From assembly GCA_022072055.1 (NCBI GenBank), contig JAJVIK010000017.1:128849-192848 (forward strand): 64,000 nucleotides of DNA, written 5' to 3'. The translations under genes and the position numbers were made by a program. The number at the start of each line of letters is the position of its first letter. Position 1 is the stretch's first letter. Under the pieces are notes generated by a model that saw only the letters and a program-made list of their open reading frames with translations, did no database searches and was not told the origin of the DNA. The stretch comes from a bacterium. GTDB taxonomy: Bacteria; Hinthialibacterota; Hinthialibacteria; OLB16. Below are positions 51,570-60,542 of this stretch, one piece after another.

Positions 51570-53030
51570 TTGAGAATCCTCTTTGTGGCGGCGGAAGCTT
51601 CCCCTTTCGCGAAAACCGGCGGCCTGGGCGATGTGACCGCCTCACTGGCCAAGGCGCTCACCCTTCGCGGCCACGAGGTCGCGGTGGTTCTTCCGAAGTA
51701 TCTGATGGTGGATCGCGCGGGCCATCGGACCGAACCGATTGATCTGCCGCTCCTGTTCCGAATCGACAACGAGGAGCGCACGGGGTGGATTCATCGAGCC
51801 CAGTTTCCCGGTTCGGAGGTCGGGGCCTATTTCGTAGTCAACGACCACTATTACAACCGCAACGGAATCTACCACGAGAACGGCAAGGATTACCCCGACA
51901 ACCTCGCGCGCTTCACTTTCTTCTGCCGCGCGGTGATCCAGCTGCTTCGTTCGGACGAGTTCATGCCCGAGATCGTGCATTGCCACGACTGGCAGACCGC
52001 GCTGGTGCCCACATACCTCAAGACCGTTGACCGCGGAGACCCGGAGCTGGATCGCCTCAAGACGGTTTTCACGATTCACAATCTGGCCTACCAGGGCTTC
52101 TTCCCGCGCGATCAGTTCATGGTCACCGGGCTGCCCTGGGGCCACTTCAATCCGGAGGAGCTCGAGTTTTACGGGGACCTGAACCTGCTCAAGGGGGGAA
52201 TCATCTACTCCGATTTCATCACCACGGTGAGCGAGCGCTACGCGGCGGAGATGATGACGCCTGAATATGGGTGCGGGATGGAGTCGATAGTCCACGCCAA
52301 CCGTCACCGCATCGTGGGAATCCTCAACGGCGCCGATTACGATGTCTGGAACCCCTCGACCGATGCCTATCTCCCTGAGCGCTACACCTCCGAGGACCTT
52401 TCGGGGAAAGCGGCCTGCAAGGCCGCGCTCCAGGCGGAGTTCGGGCTCCCGGTGAGCGCGAACACTCCGCTGCTGGGGACAGTGAGCCGCTTCGACGACC
52501 ACAAGGGACTGGACCTGATCCATGAGGCGCTGGACCTGCTGCTCCTCGATGGCGAAATCCAATTTGTCATCCTGGGCGAGGGGAAACCCGAACTGGAGCG
52601 GATGTTCACCGAGATGCGGAGCCGTTTCCCGCGTCAGGTGGGAGTGTTCGTGGCCTATGACGAGGAAAAGGCGCATCGCATCCAGGCGGGCGCCGACATC
52701 TTCCTGATGCCCTCACGCTATGAGCCGTGCGGCCTTGCGCAGCTCCACGCGATGAAATATGGGACTCCGCCGGTTGTGCGCCAGGCGGGCGGCTTGGCCG
52801 ACACGGTGCGCGACTACAACGACGCCCAACGTGACGGTCACGGCTTTGTGTTCAGCCAGATGGAGCCGAAGGATTTCATGCAGGCGATCGGCCGGGCGTT
52901 GGCGCTGTACCGGGACAAGACCGCCTGGACCGCGCTCCAACGCCGCGCCATGGCCCGCGACTTCTCATGGACCCGCTCCGCCGAGAAATACGAGAATCTC
53001 TACCAAAGGGTCCTGGAGGGCTCGATTTGA
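51570..53030 (+). CDS. glgA: Glycogen synthase GlgA
   Basis: The 486-residue GT5 enzyme elongates alpha-1,4-glucan from ADP-glucose. The N-terminal ADP-glucose contact is FAKTGGLGD (13-21). VHCHDWQTALVP and FTIHNLAYQGFF lie in the first domain, and EPCGLAQLHAMKYGTPPVVRQAGGLADTV in the second. Start is TTG at 51570 behind GGGAGGGAACCC. It overlaps the next gene by 4 bases and is the first gene of a glycogen operon. Confidence 0.95.
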   Translation: MRILFVAAEASPFAKTGGLGDVTASLAKALTLRGHEVAVVLPKYLMVDRAGHRTEPIDLPLLFRIDNEERTGWIHRAQFPGSEVGAYFVVNDHYYNRNGIYHENGKDYPDNLARFTFFCRAVIQLLRSDEFMPEIVHCHDWQTALVPTYLKTVDRGDPELDRLKTVFTIHNLAYQGFFPRDQFMVTGLPWGHFNPEELEFYGDLNLLKGGIIYSDFITTVSERYAAEMMTPEYGCGMESIVHANRHRIVGILNGADYDVWNPSTDAYLPERYTSEDLSGKAACKAALQAEFGLPVSANTPLLGTVSRFDDHKGLDLIHEALDLLLLDGEIQFVILGEGKPELERMFTEMRSRFPRQVGVFVAYDEEKAHRIQAGADIFLMPSRYEPCGLAQLHAMKYGTPPVVRQAGGLADTVRDYNDAQRDGHGFVFSQMEPKDFMQAIGRALALYRDKTAWTALQRRAMARDFSWTRSAEKYENLYQRVLEGSI

Positions 53031-55225
53031 AGCCGCATTCGGATGGAATAGATGTCCTCTTTGTCTGGCACATGCACCAACCGGATTACCGGGACCACGC
53101 CCGACGGAGGATCCTCATGCCCTGGGCGCGTCTGCACGCGCTCAAGGATTATTACGACATGCCCGCCCGGCTCGCCAAGTTCGAGGGCGTCCATCAAACC
53201 TTCAACCTGGTTCCCTCGCTGATCGCGCAGATTGAGAGCTATCTCTCGGATTCCTGGCACGAGGATGAACTCCTGCTGTTCTCCCGGAGGGCCGAGGACC
53301 TGACCGCCGAGGAGAAGCATTCGATCCTGCATTCTTTTTTCCTCTGTCCCGAGGAGCGCCTGATACGGCCCTATCCGCGCTACGCCGCGCTGCTGCGCGA
53401 CTCGCGTCTGCGCAATCCCGAGGACTTGCTCACCCGCTGGTCGGTGCAGGAGTGGAGGGACCTCCAATTCTGGCGACAACTGGCCTGGATCGATCCGTTC
53501 ATCCGCCACCAGGACCCGGTCCTCGAGGACCTCTTTCGACAGGGTCAGAATTTTGATGAAGCGCAGAAGGAGGTTCTCCTGGAGAGGTGCAAGCATTGGC
53601 TGGGAGAGTCGTTGGGGATTTACCGGCGCATGCAGGACGCCGGCTTGATCGAGGTTTCGGTGTCGCCCTTCTATCACCCGATCCTGCCGCTCCTCGCGGA
53701 CCCCGCGTCGGTCTTGGAGGCGATGCCGGACTGTCCGCTACCGGACCGCCACGGGCGTCACCCGGAAGACGCGCGGGCGCAGCTTTCGTCGGCCATCGAG
53801 TTTTACGAGCAGCGATTCGGTCGCCCGCCCCGCGGGGTGTGGCCCTCCGAGGGATCGGTGAGCGAGGAAACGGCCGCGCTGCTCGGCGAATTGGGAGTGG
53901 GCTGGTTCGCCACGGATGAGGCGATTCTGGGTCGCTCCCTTGGAATTCCGATTCGCCATGGCGAGGGTCGGATCGCCGCGGCGGAGCTCTACCAGCCCTA
54001 TCGGTCGCTCGAAGGCGCCGGACCGGCGGTCATTTTCCGCGATCACCGTCTTTCCGACCTGATCGGGTTTCAGTACTCCTCTTGGGATCCGGAGGAGGCG
54101 GCGGCCAATCTGGTGGAGGAGATCCTCGCGATCCGGGATCGATGGAGCGGACCTCAGCGCCCGCTGATTTCAATCATCCTGGATGGGGAGAACTGCTGGG
54201 AGTATTACGTTCAAGATGGCGGGCCGTTTCTGGACAGCCTCCACGGGCGGATTCAGGACCATCCCGCGATTCGCTGCCTCACGGTCTCCGAGGCCCTCGC
54301 GGAGCGCGAGCCCACGCCGCTGGCGCGGCTCTCGGCGGGCTCTTGGATCAATGGGGACTTTTACATCTGGATGGGGGAGGAGGCGGACCGTCGCGCCTGG
54401 ACGGTCCTGGAGGAGACCCGCCAGGCCCTTGTGGAAGTCGGGGAGCGCGGAGATCTGCCCCCGGAGCGTTTGCGTGAGGCCTGGGAGGAGCTCTATGTCG
54501 CCGAGGGGAGCGACTGGTTCTGGTGGTTCGGGGAGTCGCAGCAGTCGGGGCAGGATGCCCTGTTTGATGAGCTTTTCCGGCTGCACCTGCTGCGTGTCCA
54601 TGAGCTGATCGGACGGACTCCGCCGCGCGCCCTGCTCGCGCCGATAGAGTCCCGCAAGGGGGATGGATTCCCGGTGGCCGATCCGCAGTTGCCGTGCCCG
54701 CCGACCATCGATGGGAGCGAAACCCACTACTACGAATGGCGCGCGGCGGCGCGCTTTGACCCGGTTCGATCCGGCGGGGCCATGCAGCAGGTTTCGAGAA
54801 CCGGGGTGGAGCTGGTGTACTTCGGGGTCGACAAGGAGCGGTTCTATTTACGGGTGGATCCCAGCCGTCCCAAGCGGAGCGGCAAGGTGGACTGGCGCTG
54901 GGAGCTGCGAATCGCCGCGCCCACCCCCTTGCGCTTCCGGTTCACTCCACGCGGTGAGGGCTTTCGGATCGAGAGGCAAGCCGCGGGAGACGGAAGTCCG
55001 AGGGAATGGGAGGAGGTCCCGCGCGAGGAGGCCGATGCGGCGGAAGAGAGCGTCTTTGAGGCCGCGCTTTCCTGGAGTGTTCTTGAAACCGTGGGCGGAG
55101 AGACCTTATCCTTCTTCATCGGCAGTCCGGCGGGAAAGAACGAGGTGGAGTTGATTCCTCCGCTCTCTTCCCTGTGCGTCATCACCCCCGGCACGGGGCG
55201 TCCCGGAAGGCATTGGTTTCCATGA
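53027..55225 (+). CDS. GH57 alpha-glucan-acting enzyme
   Basis: The 732-residue protein starts at TTG 53027, overlapping the glgA stop as TTGA, with GGAGG seven bases upstream. It begins DVLFVWHMHQPDYRD, the GH57 N-terminal motif. The nucleophile is probably E275 in GVWPSEGSVSEE, as in the amylopullulanase-type subgroup, and GWFATDEAIL follows. The glycoside part extends to about residue 540, then a beta-rich C-terminal region (about 560-732). It may branch, debranch or disproportionate alpha-glucan. It is cytoplasmic, between glgA and glgC. Confidence 0.88.
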   Translation: MKPHSDGIDVLFVWHMHQPDYRDHARRRILMPWARLHALKDYYDMPARLAKFEGVHQTFNLVPSLIAQIESYLSDSWHEDELLLFSRRAEDLTAEEKHSILHSFFLCPEERLIRPYPRYAALLRDSRLRNPEDLLTRWSVQEWRDLQFWRQLAWIDPFIRHQDPVLEDLFRQGQNFDEAQKEVLLERCKHWLGESLGIYRRMQDAGLIEVSVSPFYHPILPLLADPASVLEAMPDCPLPDRHGRHPEDARAQLSSAIEFYEQRFGRPPRGVWPSEGSVSEETAALLGELGVGWFATDEAILGRSLGIPIRHGEGRIAAAELYQPYRSLEGAGPAVIFRDHRLSDLIGFQYSSWDPEEAAANLVEEILAIRDRWSGPQRPLISIILDGENCWEYYVQDGGPFLDSLHGRIQDHPAIRCLTVSEALAEREPTPLARLSAGSWINGDFYIWMGEEADRRAWTVLEETRQALVEVGERGDLPPERLREAWEELYVAEGSDWFWWFGESQQSGQDALFDELFRLHLLRVHELIGRTPPRALLAPIESRKGDGFPVADPQLPCPPTIDGSETHYYEWRAAARFDPVRSGGAMQQVSRTGVELVYFGVDKERFYLRVDPSRPKRSGKVDWRWELRIAAPTPLRFRFTPRGEGFRIERQAAGDGSPREWEEVPREEADAAEESVFEAALSWSVLETVGGETLSFFIGSPAGKNEVELIPPLSSLCVITPGTGRPGRHWFP

Positions 55226-55237
55226 GAGGAGGGGCCC

Positions 55238-56521
55238 ATGGCCCTCAACCTGGATCGCACCCTGGTGATGGTCTTGGCGGGCGGCAAGGGGAGTCGTCTG
55301 GAGCCACTCACCAGCATCCGCGCCAAGCCCGCGGTGACCTTCGGCGGCAAGTATCGCATCATCGATTTCGTGCTCTCGAACCTGGTCAATTCGGGCCTTT
55401 TCAAGATCAAGGTTCTCACTCAGTTCAAGTCCAACTCCCTGAACAAGCATCTGTATGACGCCTGGTACATGAACCGGGCTTTCGGTCATTACATCGACCC
55501 GGTGCCGGCGCAGATGGCGACCGGCGAGGTTTGGTTCCAGGGGACCGCGGACGCGATCTACCAGAACCTTAACCTGGTCTATGATGAAGACCCGGTCAGA
55601 TTGTGCGTGTTCGGGGGCGATCACATCTACAAGATGGACATCCGACAGATGGTAGCCCGGCACTGCGAGAAGCAGGCCGACCTGACCATCTCCGCGATCC
55701 CCGTTCCCATCGAGAAGGCCGACCAGTTCGGCGTGATCGAGGTCAATGACGACGGGCGCATCATCGGATGGGAGGAGAAACCATCCAGTCCCAAGCCGAT
55801 TCCGGGGAACCCCTCAATGGCGCTGGCGTCGATGGGGAACTACATCTTCGAGACCACGCCGCTGATCGAGGCGCTCGAGGAGGACCACATCGACTCCTCC
55901 AGTTCGCATGACTTCGGCAAGGACATCATCCCGAAGATGATCCGCTCGCACTCCGTGTACGCCTACGATTTTTCGACCAACGCGGTGGCCGGGCAGCACC
56001 CGCGCGAGCAGGGGTATTGGCGCGATGTCGGGACCATCACTTCTTATTACGAGTCGAACATGGATCTCCGCTCTGTGCATCCGATCTTCGACCTGTACAA
56101 CCGTCACTGGCCGATCCGGACGGCCAACTACCACAATCCCCCCGCGAAATTCGTTTTCGACTGGGAATGGGAGATGCGGCGCGGAGTGGCGTACGATTCG
56201 CTGATCTCCTCCGGCTGCATCATTTCGGGCGCGCTGGTGCGAAGCAGCATCCTTTCCCCGGGAGTGTTCATTCACAGCTACACCGAGGTCCACGATTCGA
56301 TTGTCATGCACGATGTGGAGATCGGGCGCGGAGCGCGCATCCGCAAGGCGATCATCGACAAGTATGTGAAGATTCCCGAGGGGGAAACCATCGGCTACGA
56401 CCTCGAAAAGGACCGTCAGAGATACTATGTCACCGATGACGGCATCGTGGTGATCGCCAAGGTTCTTCCGGAGCACCGCTGGCATGATCCGCGGCAGTAT
56501 GACCATGTGTTCGTGGAGTGA
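55238..56521 (+). CDS. glgC: Glucose-1-phosphate adenylyltransferase GlgC
   Basis: The 427-residue enzyme makes ADP-glucose for GlgA. The nucleotide-binding motif is VMVLAGGKGSRLEPLTSIRAKPAVTFGGKYRIIDFVLSN, with GTADAIYQNLNL and FGGDHIYKMDIRQM, and the C-terminal left-handed beta-helix (RSSILSPGVFIHSYTEVHDSIVMHDVEIGRGARI). The ATG at 55238 follows GAGAGGAGGGGCCC, 12 bases after the GH57 gene. It is clearly bacterial ADP-glucose pyrophosphorylase. Confidence 0.95.
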   Translation: MALNLDRTLVMVLAGGKGSRLEPLTSIRAKPAVTFGGKYRIIDFVLSNLVNSGLFKIKVLTQFKSNSLNKHLYDAWYMNRAFGHYIDPVPAQMATGEVWFQGTADAIYQNLNLVYDEDPVRLCVFGGDHIYKMDIRQMVARHCEKQADLTISAIPVPIEKADQFGVIEVNDDGRIIGWEEKPSSPKPIPGNPSMALASMGNYIFETTPLIEALEEDHIDSSSSHDFGKDIIPKMIRSHSVYAYDFSTNAVAGQHPREQGYWRDVGTITSYYESNMDLRSVHPIFDLYNRHWPIRTANYHNPPAKFVFDWEWEMRRGVAYDSLISSGCIISGALVRSSILSPGVFIHSYTEVHDSIVMHDVEIGRGARIRKAIIDKYVKIPEGETIGYDLEKDRQRYYVTDDGIVVIAKVLPEHRWHDPRQYDHVFVE

Positions 56522-56529
56522 GGCCTGGG

Positions 56530-57081
56530 ATGAATCCGATTCTGGTGGTGGATGATGTCCGCTACAGCCTGCTGATCCTGGCCAAGACCCTGGAGAAGGA
56601 GGGTTACGCGGTCGAAACGGCATCCGACCCGGCCCATGCGCTCGAGCTCTTGAAGAAGCAGGATTTCAGCCTGGTCATCACCGACCTGAACATGCCGGGG
56701 ATGGACGGCAAGGAGTTTTTCGCCGCGGCGAGGAACATCCGACCCACGCAGGAGGGACAACCGTTCCACTGTCCCCCGTTCATCCTGCTTTCGGCCTTCT
56801 CGGAGCGGACCGAGAAGGACCTGGAGGGGCTGGCGTCGCTGGGTTTCGCCGACATCATCATGAAACCGGTGGACCGCGAGCGGTTGCGCGAGAGCATCCG
56901 GAAGATTCTCGACCCGGATCCGGGCGCGACCGCCGCGCGGGGGCAAGGGGCCAAGGGGATCACGCTGGATGCGGTGGTGGCCTTTCTTGAGGAGCGCCAT
57001 CCGGGCGCGCGAAAGCGGATTCTTGAGCTTGCCGTGGTGGAGGAGGTGTGCCCCGAGGCGCGGGATAAACCCTCAGAATGA
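56530..57081 (+). CDS. Single-domain response regulator with short C-terminal tail
   Basis: The 183-residue protein begins MNPILVVDDVRYSLLILAKTL. The phosphoacceptor is D52 in ITDLNMPGMDGKEFF, with the switch residue S in LLSAFSE and the conserved K in IIMKPVD. After residue 123 a 60-residue helical tail (ITLDAVVAFLEERHPGARKRILELAVVEEV) replaces an output DNA-binding domain. It is cotranscribed with the glg genes, starting 8 bases after glgC. It may link a two-component signal to glycogen metabolism or merely be a neighbour. A longer GTG start at 56518 overlaps glgC. Confidence 0.88.
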   Translation: MNPILVVDDVRYSLLILAKTLEKEGYAVETASDPAHALELLKKQDFSLVITDLNMPGMDGKEFFAAARNIRPTQEGQPFHCPPFILLSAFSERTEKDLEGLASLGFADIIMKPVDRERLRESIRKILDPDPGATAARGQGAKGITLDAVVAFLEERHPGARKRILELAVVEEVCPEARDKPSE

Positions 57082-58188
57082 CTTCGGCACGGTGACAGTC
57101 AGAACTCCATCCAGATAGGAGTGCTGGACCCCCTCGGGGTCCGCGGAAGCCGACATGGGGACCGCGTAGTGGAAATCCTGGGTCGCGCCGATGATCCTCC
57201 CGGAGACCATCACTTGGCCGTTTGTCCACTGCGAGTTGATGGAGGAGACATCCGCGCCGGGCAGGGGCATGGTGAAGACATAGGCTGACCCCTCATCCCG
57301 CATCTGGAAGAGTCCGGCTTGAACCGTGGCGCCGACCTGCTTGGGGGGGGTGACAACCTCCGCGCCAGGCCTGGCTTGCCCCACTCTGACCGCCGGTTTC
57401 GGCGCTTCGACCAATCCGAGGCTGATCCCAAGCCAGATCGCCGAGGCCCCCCCCAGGGTGACCAGCGCCGCCTGCAAGGGGTGCTCCGCTCCCCTTCGAA
57501 CCACCAAGGTCCCCGCCAGGCGATCGTGGAAGGTCTGGCGCTTTCGGGTGAACAGCGCGAGCAGGTGGCCGAGCAGGAAGAAGAGGGTGGAGACCACCTT
57601 CCCCAGGAAACGCGCGGCGCCCCCCACCGGAGAGAGTCCGCCGCCATCTTCATAGACCACCGCGATGCCCATGAGTCGCTTTCCGGGGGTGGCCCCCGCG
57701 CCGCTGGCCTCGAAGCCCGCGAAGTACAGCCAGGCAAGGAAGAACGCCGCCGCCGGATGGAGATACATCGCGACGTACACCCCCGCCGCCGCGAGCAGGA
57801 CCGAGTCGATCAGAAACGCCCCCGCGCGCTGGAAGAGGCAACGCGGATCCAGGGGCTCCTCCTCTTCGTCCTCCTCATCAAACAGTTCCTCGGAGTCCGG
57901 AAGCTTCTCGCGCGGTTCGGTCTCCGCGGGAGTCAGATCAAACTCCAGCTTCGCGAGCCATTCCGAGGCGCGCTCGTGGTTGGGATCGATCGCGAGGGCC
58001 TTCCGCCAGAACCCGATGGCCTCTTCGGGCCGGCCGAGGGAGTGATGCAAGGCTCCGGCGAGAAACAGAACCTCGGGGTTGTCGGGGGCGTGACGGATCA
58101 GCTTGTCGCACAAGCCCAGGGCCTCATCGGAGCGCCCCTCACGGCCCAATTCACGGATTCGATCAAGCGCCTGTTGGAAGGGATCCAC
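57073..58188 (-). CDS. TPR-RDD-alpha-crystallin membrane protein
   Basis: The 371-residue protein combines three modules. Residues 1-85 are TPR-like (GREGRSDEALGLCDKLIRHAPDNPEVLFLAGALHHSLGRPEEAIGFW). After an acidic stretch (99-112) comes an RDD domain at 115-232 (FQRAGAFLIDSVLLAAAGV, ATPGKRLMGIAVVYE, RQTFHDRLAGTLVVRRG) with about three helices. A further helix lies at 242-260. The C-terminus at 297-371 is a Hsp20/alpha-crystallin-like beta domain (YVFTMPLPGADVSSINSQW, YLDGVLTVTVPKSF). The ACD would probably lie outside the membrane if the fourth helix crosses once. I know of no standard family with this order. It overlaps the response regulator end by 9 bases, convergently. Confidence 0.75.
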   Translation of the reverse strand: MDPFQQALDRIRELGREGRSDEALGLCDKLIRHAPDNPEVLFLAGALHHSLGRPEEAIGFWRKALAIDPNHERASEWLAKLEFDLTPAETEPREKLPDSEELFDEEDEEEEPLDPRCLFQRAGAFLIDSVLLAAAGVYVAMYLHPAAAFFLAWLYFAGFEASGAGATPGKRLMGIAVVYEDGGGLSPVGGAARFLGKVVSTLFFLLGHLLALFTRKRQTFHDRLAGTLVVRRGAEHPLQAALVTLGGASAIWLGISLGLVEAPKPAVRVGQARPGAEVVTPPKQVGATVQAGLFQMRDEGSAYVFTMPLPGADVSSINSQWTNGQVMVSGRIIGATQDFHYAVPMSASADPEGVQHSYLDGVLTVTVPKSF

Positions 58189-58246
58189 GGAGGTATTCTC
58201 GCATCGGGGATCTTGCGCCGAAGGCTCCGCGTTTCGCGGAGACCGA

Positions 58247-58969
58247 TTACTTCTTTCCAGAGTTTGAGGGTTTTGGAGACTCCCCCACCAGATCGCGCTC
58301 GGCGCGACTCAGCGAGATCAGTTGCTGACGAGAGAGCACGCGGGTGAGGCCGATGACAAGATAGGTGAGGAGCAGGAATAGGAGCCGCCGCGTGGTGTAG
58401 CCGGCGTGGTTGAAGACCACAATCACCGCCACCAGGGCGGGCATCAGGGCGAGGTGAAGGTTCGCGAGAAACTGGGCGAAGGGGAGGTAAAAATCCTCGA
58501 TCCAGGAAAGCTGCGCGAACTTCTCGGGGGGGGCCTGAACCAACTTCTCCCGCCGGAGGACCTTCTCGAAACTCGGAGTCGCCAGGAACAGATACCCGTA
58601 CTCGCGAATCAGGTCGATGGGCCACAGAATGATCTGGAGGAGGAGCGGGCGATCATGCCAAGGGAGCTTCTCCAGACCGGGAAGCCGCTCCTGCTCCACT
58701 CGCTGCTCCAGACGCGCGAGCATCATCCAGGAGAGCCAGTGGAGCACAATACCGAGACAGGTGGCGCCGACCAGGAAGCAGCCCAGCCAGATCGGCACGC
58801 GCGCCATGTTCTGGGCGTGGACCGCGAGATAATCCGCGAACCCCATGGGCTTGTTGTTCTCAATGATCTTGGCCCCGACCGAGATGAAAAAGAGAAAGAA
58901 GGTGCACAGGATGCCCGGCAGCACCTGAGCAAGCAAGAATCCGAAGACAAAGCGGCTCCAGAAATTCAT
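58247..58969 (-). CDS. Uncharacterised polytopic membrane protein
   Basis: The 240-residue protein from the ATG at 58969 has four or five helices. MNFWSRFVFGFLLAQVLPGILCTFFLFFISVGA, IWLGCFLVGATCLGIVLHWLSWMML and LALMPALVAVIVVFNHAGY are hydrophobic, and a charged loop (LEQRVEQERLPGLEKLPWHDRPLLLQ) lies between. The ATG is preferred to in-frame ATGs at 59005 and 59278, which have no ribosome site and give a basic non-membrane leader. No family is recognised. It is followed by the TPR-RDD-ACD gene after 58 bases and may be its partner. Confidence 0.6.
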   Translation of the reverse strand: MNFWSRFVFGFLLAQVLPGILCTFFLFFISVGAKIIENNKPMGFADYLAVHAQNMARVPIWLGCFLVGATCLGIVLHWLSWMMLARLEQRVEQERLPGLEKLPWHDRPLLLQIILWPIDLIREYGYLFLATPSFEKVLRREKLVQAPPEKFAQLSWIEDFYLPFAQFLANLHLALMPALVAVIVVFNHAGYTTRRLLFLLLTYLVIGLTRVLSRQQLISLSRAERDLVGESPKPSNSGKK

Positions 58970-59180
58970 CCGCGTAACACCTTTGAATCGCAAACTCCAG
59001 GGCATGAGGATATGCCCGCGGGACGGTGGTGGCAACCTATGGCGCGGTTTGCGGCGGCGAGGCCTCTTTATGCACCCACAACCTCCTGGAAGCGGAGCCC
59101 CACAAGGCCAAACCACGCGGGGAAGGGAAGGGGGAGGTCCCACCCTTGAGAGGCGCGCCGGAGGGTGATAGGAACGCCCC

Positions 59181-60542
59181 ATGCTCGGAGTCTCCCCCCT
59201 TCTCGCGCGGCTGCTCGCCGTGACGCTGTTCGCCCTGGTGATCGCGGAGCCGTTTGTCCAACGGGTCTTCATCGACATGTGGTCGGATCTGGGTTTTGAC
59301 AGCCACCACCTGGAGTTCGACTTTGTCCTCTTTTACAGGGCGGCTGAGGACCTCCAAGCGGGCCGGTCTCCCTATCCCGAAGAGATTGTGAATTCGAGCC
59401 TCGAGGAGCCGGCCGCGAGGGCCTGGAACCGGTATCTATACCCCCCCGCTTTTGCGCGTCTGTTCATCCCCTTCACCGCGTTCTCGCCGTGGATCGCGTA
59501 CCGCCTGTTTGTCGCCCTGAATTTCATCCTCTACTTGGTCGTGCTGGTCCCCTGGAGGGCAAGAGGCGCTTCCGCCTCGGCGGAGCGCTGGGTATCGCTT
59601 GCGCTGCTGTTTCTCTGGGGTCCCGCCATTGAGACCCTGCGCAAGGGCCAAACCAATCTGATTCCCCTGTTGCTTTTGATGCTCGCGCTGGTGAACCTTG
59701 AACGGGTGGAGAGCGGGGTGTGTCCGCGCAAGCGCGCGCGGGAGTTTGGCGCGGGCTTCTTCTTCGGAATCGGCGCGATGGTGAAGCTGGTTCCACTGGT
59801 GGTCGCGCCTCTGCTCGCGGTTGCGGGAAGGGTGTGGCTGCTCCTCGGGATCGCGGTCGGGTCCATCGGCCTTTTGGCGGTTTGTGATCCCGGGCAAAGT
59901 TGGGTTTATTTCACCCGAGTTTTTCCCACCCTTGGGGATTTCCCCGACTTGAGACGCTCGCATTCCCTGAACGCGCTGGTCCTGCGGGGTCTGGATCGTC
60001 TCCTTGCTGGCGGCTGGGTCTCGGGGGAGATCCTGAACTTCGATGTGCTCATCGCGGGTGGGGTTTCCGCTGCGTTCTTTATTGCCGTTGGAGCGATTGT
60101 GTTCCTTCGACGAAAACAGCTGAGCGCCTCCACTCTGCTCCTGCTCGGTTGCTATCTCCAAGCGATACTTGTCGGGCGCTGGTCCCATCATTACACCGCG
60201 GTCCTGATCCCCTCCTTGTTTACAGCCCGCGCGCTTGCCTCCCAATGGGTCCGAACGCCATTCCCCGATAGGGAGATCGCCGCTGGAGAACAGTCTCCGA
60301 TCTCCCGGAACAGATTGCTGGTGCTGTCCCTGGCGGAGCTGTTCGCCCTGCTGCCCAATTTCTACTATCTTCCCCCCGTGAACGCCCTTCTCCACGCTCT
60401 TGAGGGGTCCAAGGAGATTGTTCCGCCGGACCAGTTGGTGTTGGCGAACCTGCTGGGGATGGGGGTCTTCCTCTATCTTGTCCTTCAGAACGGGAGCCTT
60501 GCGACGACCCAAAACGAAAGGACTCATCCCTCTGTTGTCTGA
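59181..60542 (+). CDS. GT87-type (DUF2029) membrane mannosyltransferase, first copy
   Basis: The 453-residue polytopic GT-C-like protein has the DUF2029 landmarks: DFVLFYRAAEDLQAGRSPYP, YLYPPAFARLFIPFTAFSPW, WGPAIETLRKGQTNLIPLLLLMLAL and GIGAMVKLVPLVVAPLL. The D in DFVLFY lies at the catalytic first-loop position. It is polyprenyl-phosphate-sugar dependent by family analogy. The second copy starts in its last codons, overlapping by 8 bases. Confidence 0.82.
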   Translation: MLGVSPLLARLLAVTLFALVIAEPFVQRVFIDMWSDLGFDSHHLEFDFVLFYRAAEDLQAGRSPYPEEIVNSSLEEPAARAWNRYLYPPAFARLFIPFTAFSPWIAYRLFVALNFILYLVVLVPWRARGASASAERWVSLALLFLWGPAIETLRKGQTNLIPLLLLMLALVNLERVESGVCPRKRAREFGAGFFFGIGAMVKLVPLVVAPLLAVAGRVWLLLGIAVGSIGLLAVCDPGQSWVYFTRVFPTLGDFPDLRRSHSLNALVLRGLDRLLAGGWVSGEILNFDVLIAGGVSAAFFIAVGAIVFLRRKQLSASTLLLLGCYLQAILVGRWSHHYTAVLIPSLFTARALASQWVRTPFPDREIAAGEQSPISRNRLLVLSLAELFALLPNFYYLPPVNALLHALEGSKEIVPPDQLVLANLLGMGVFLYLVLQNGSLATTQNERTHPSVV

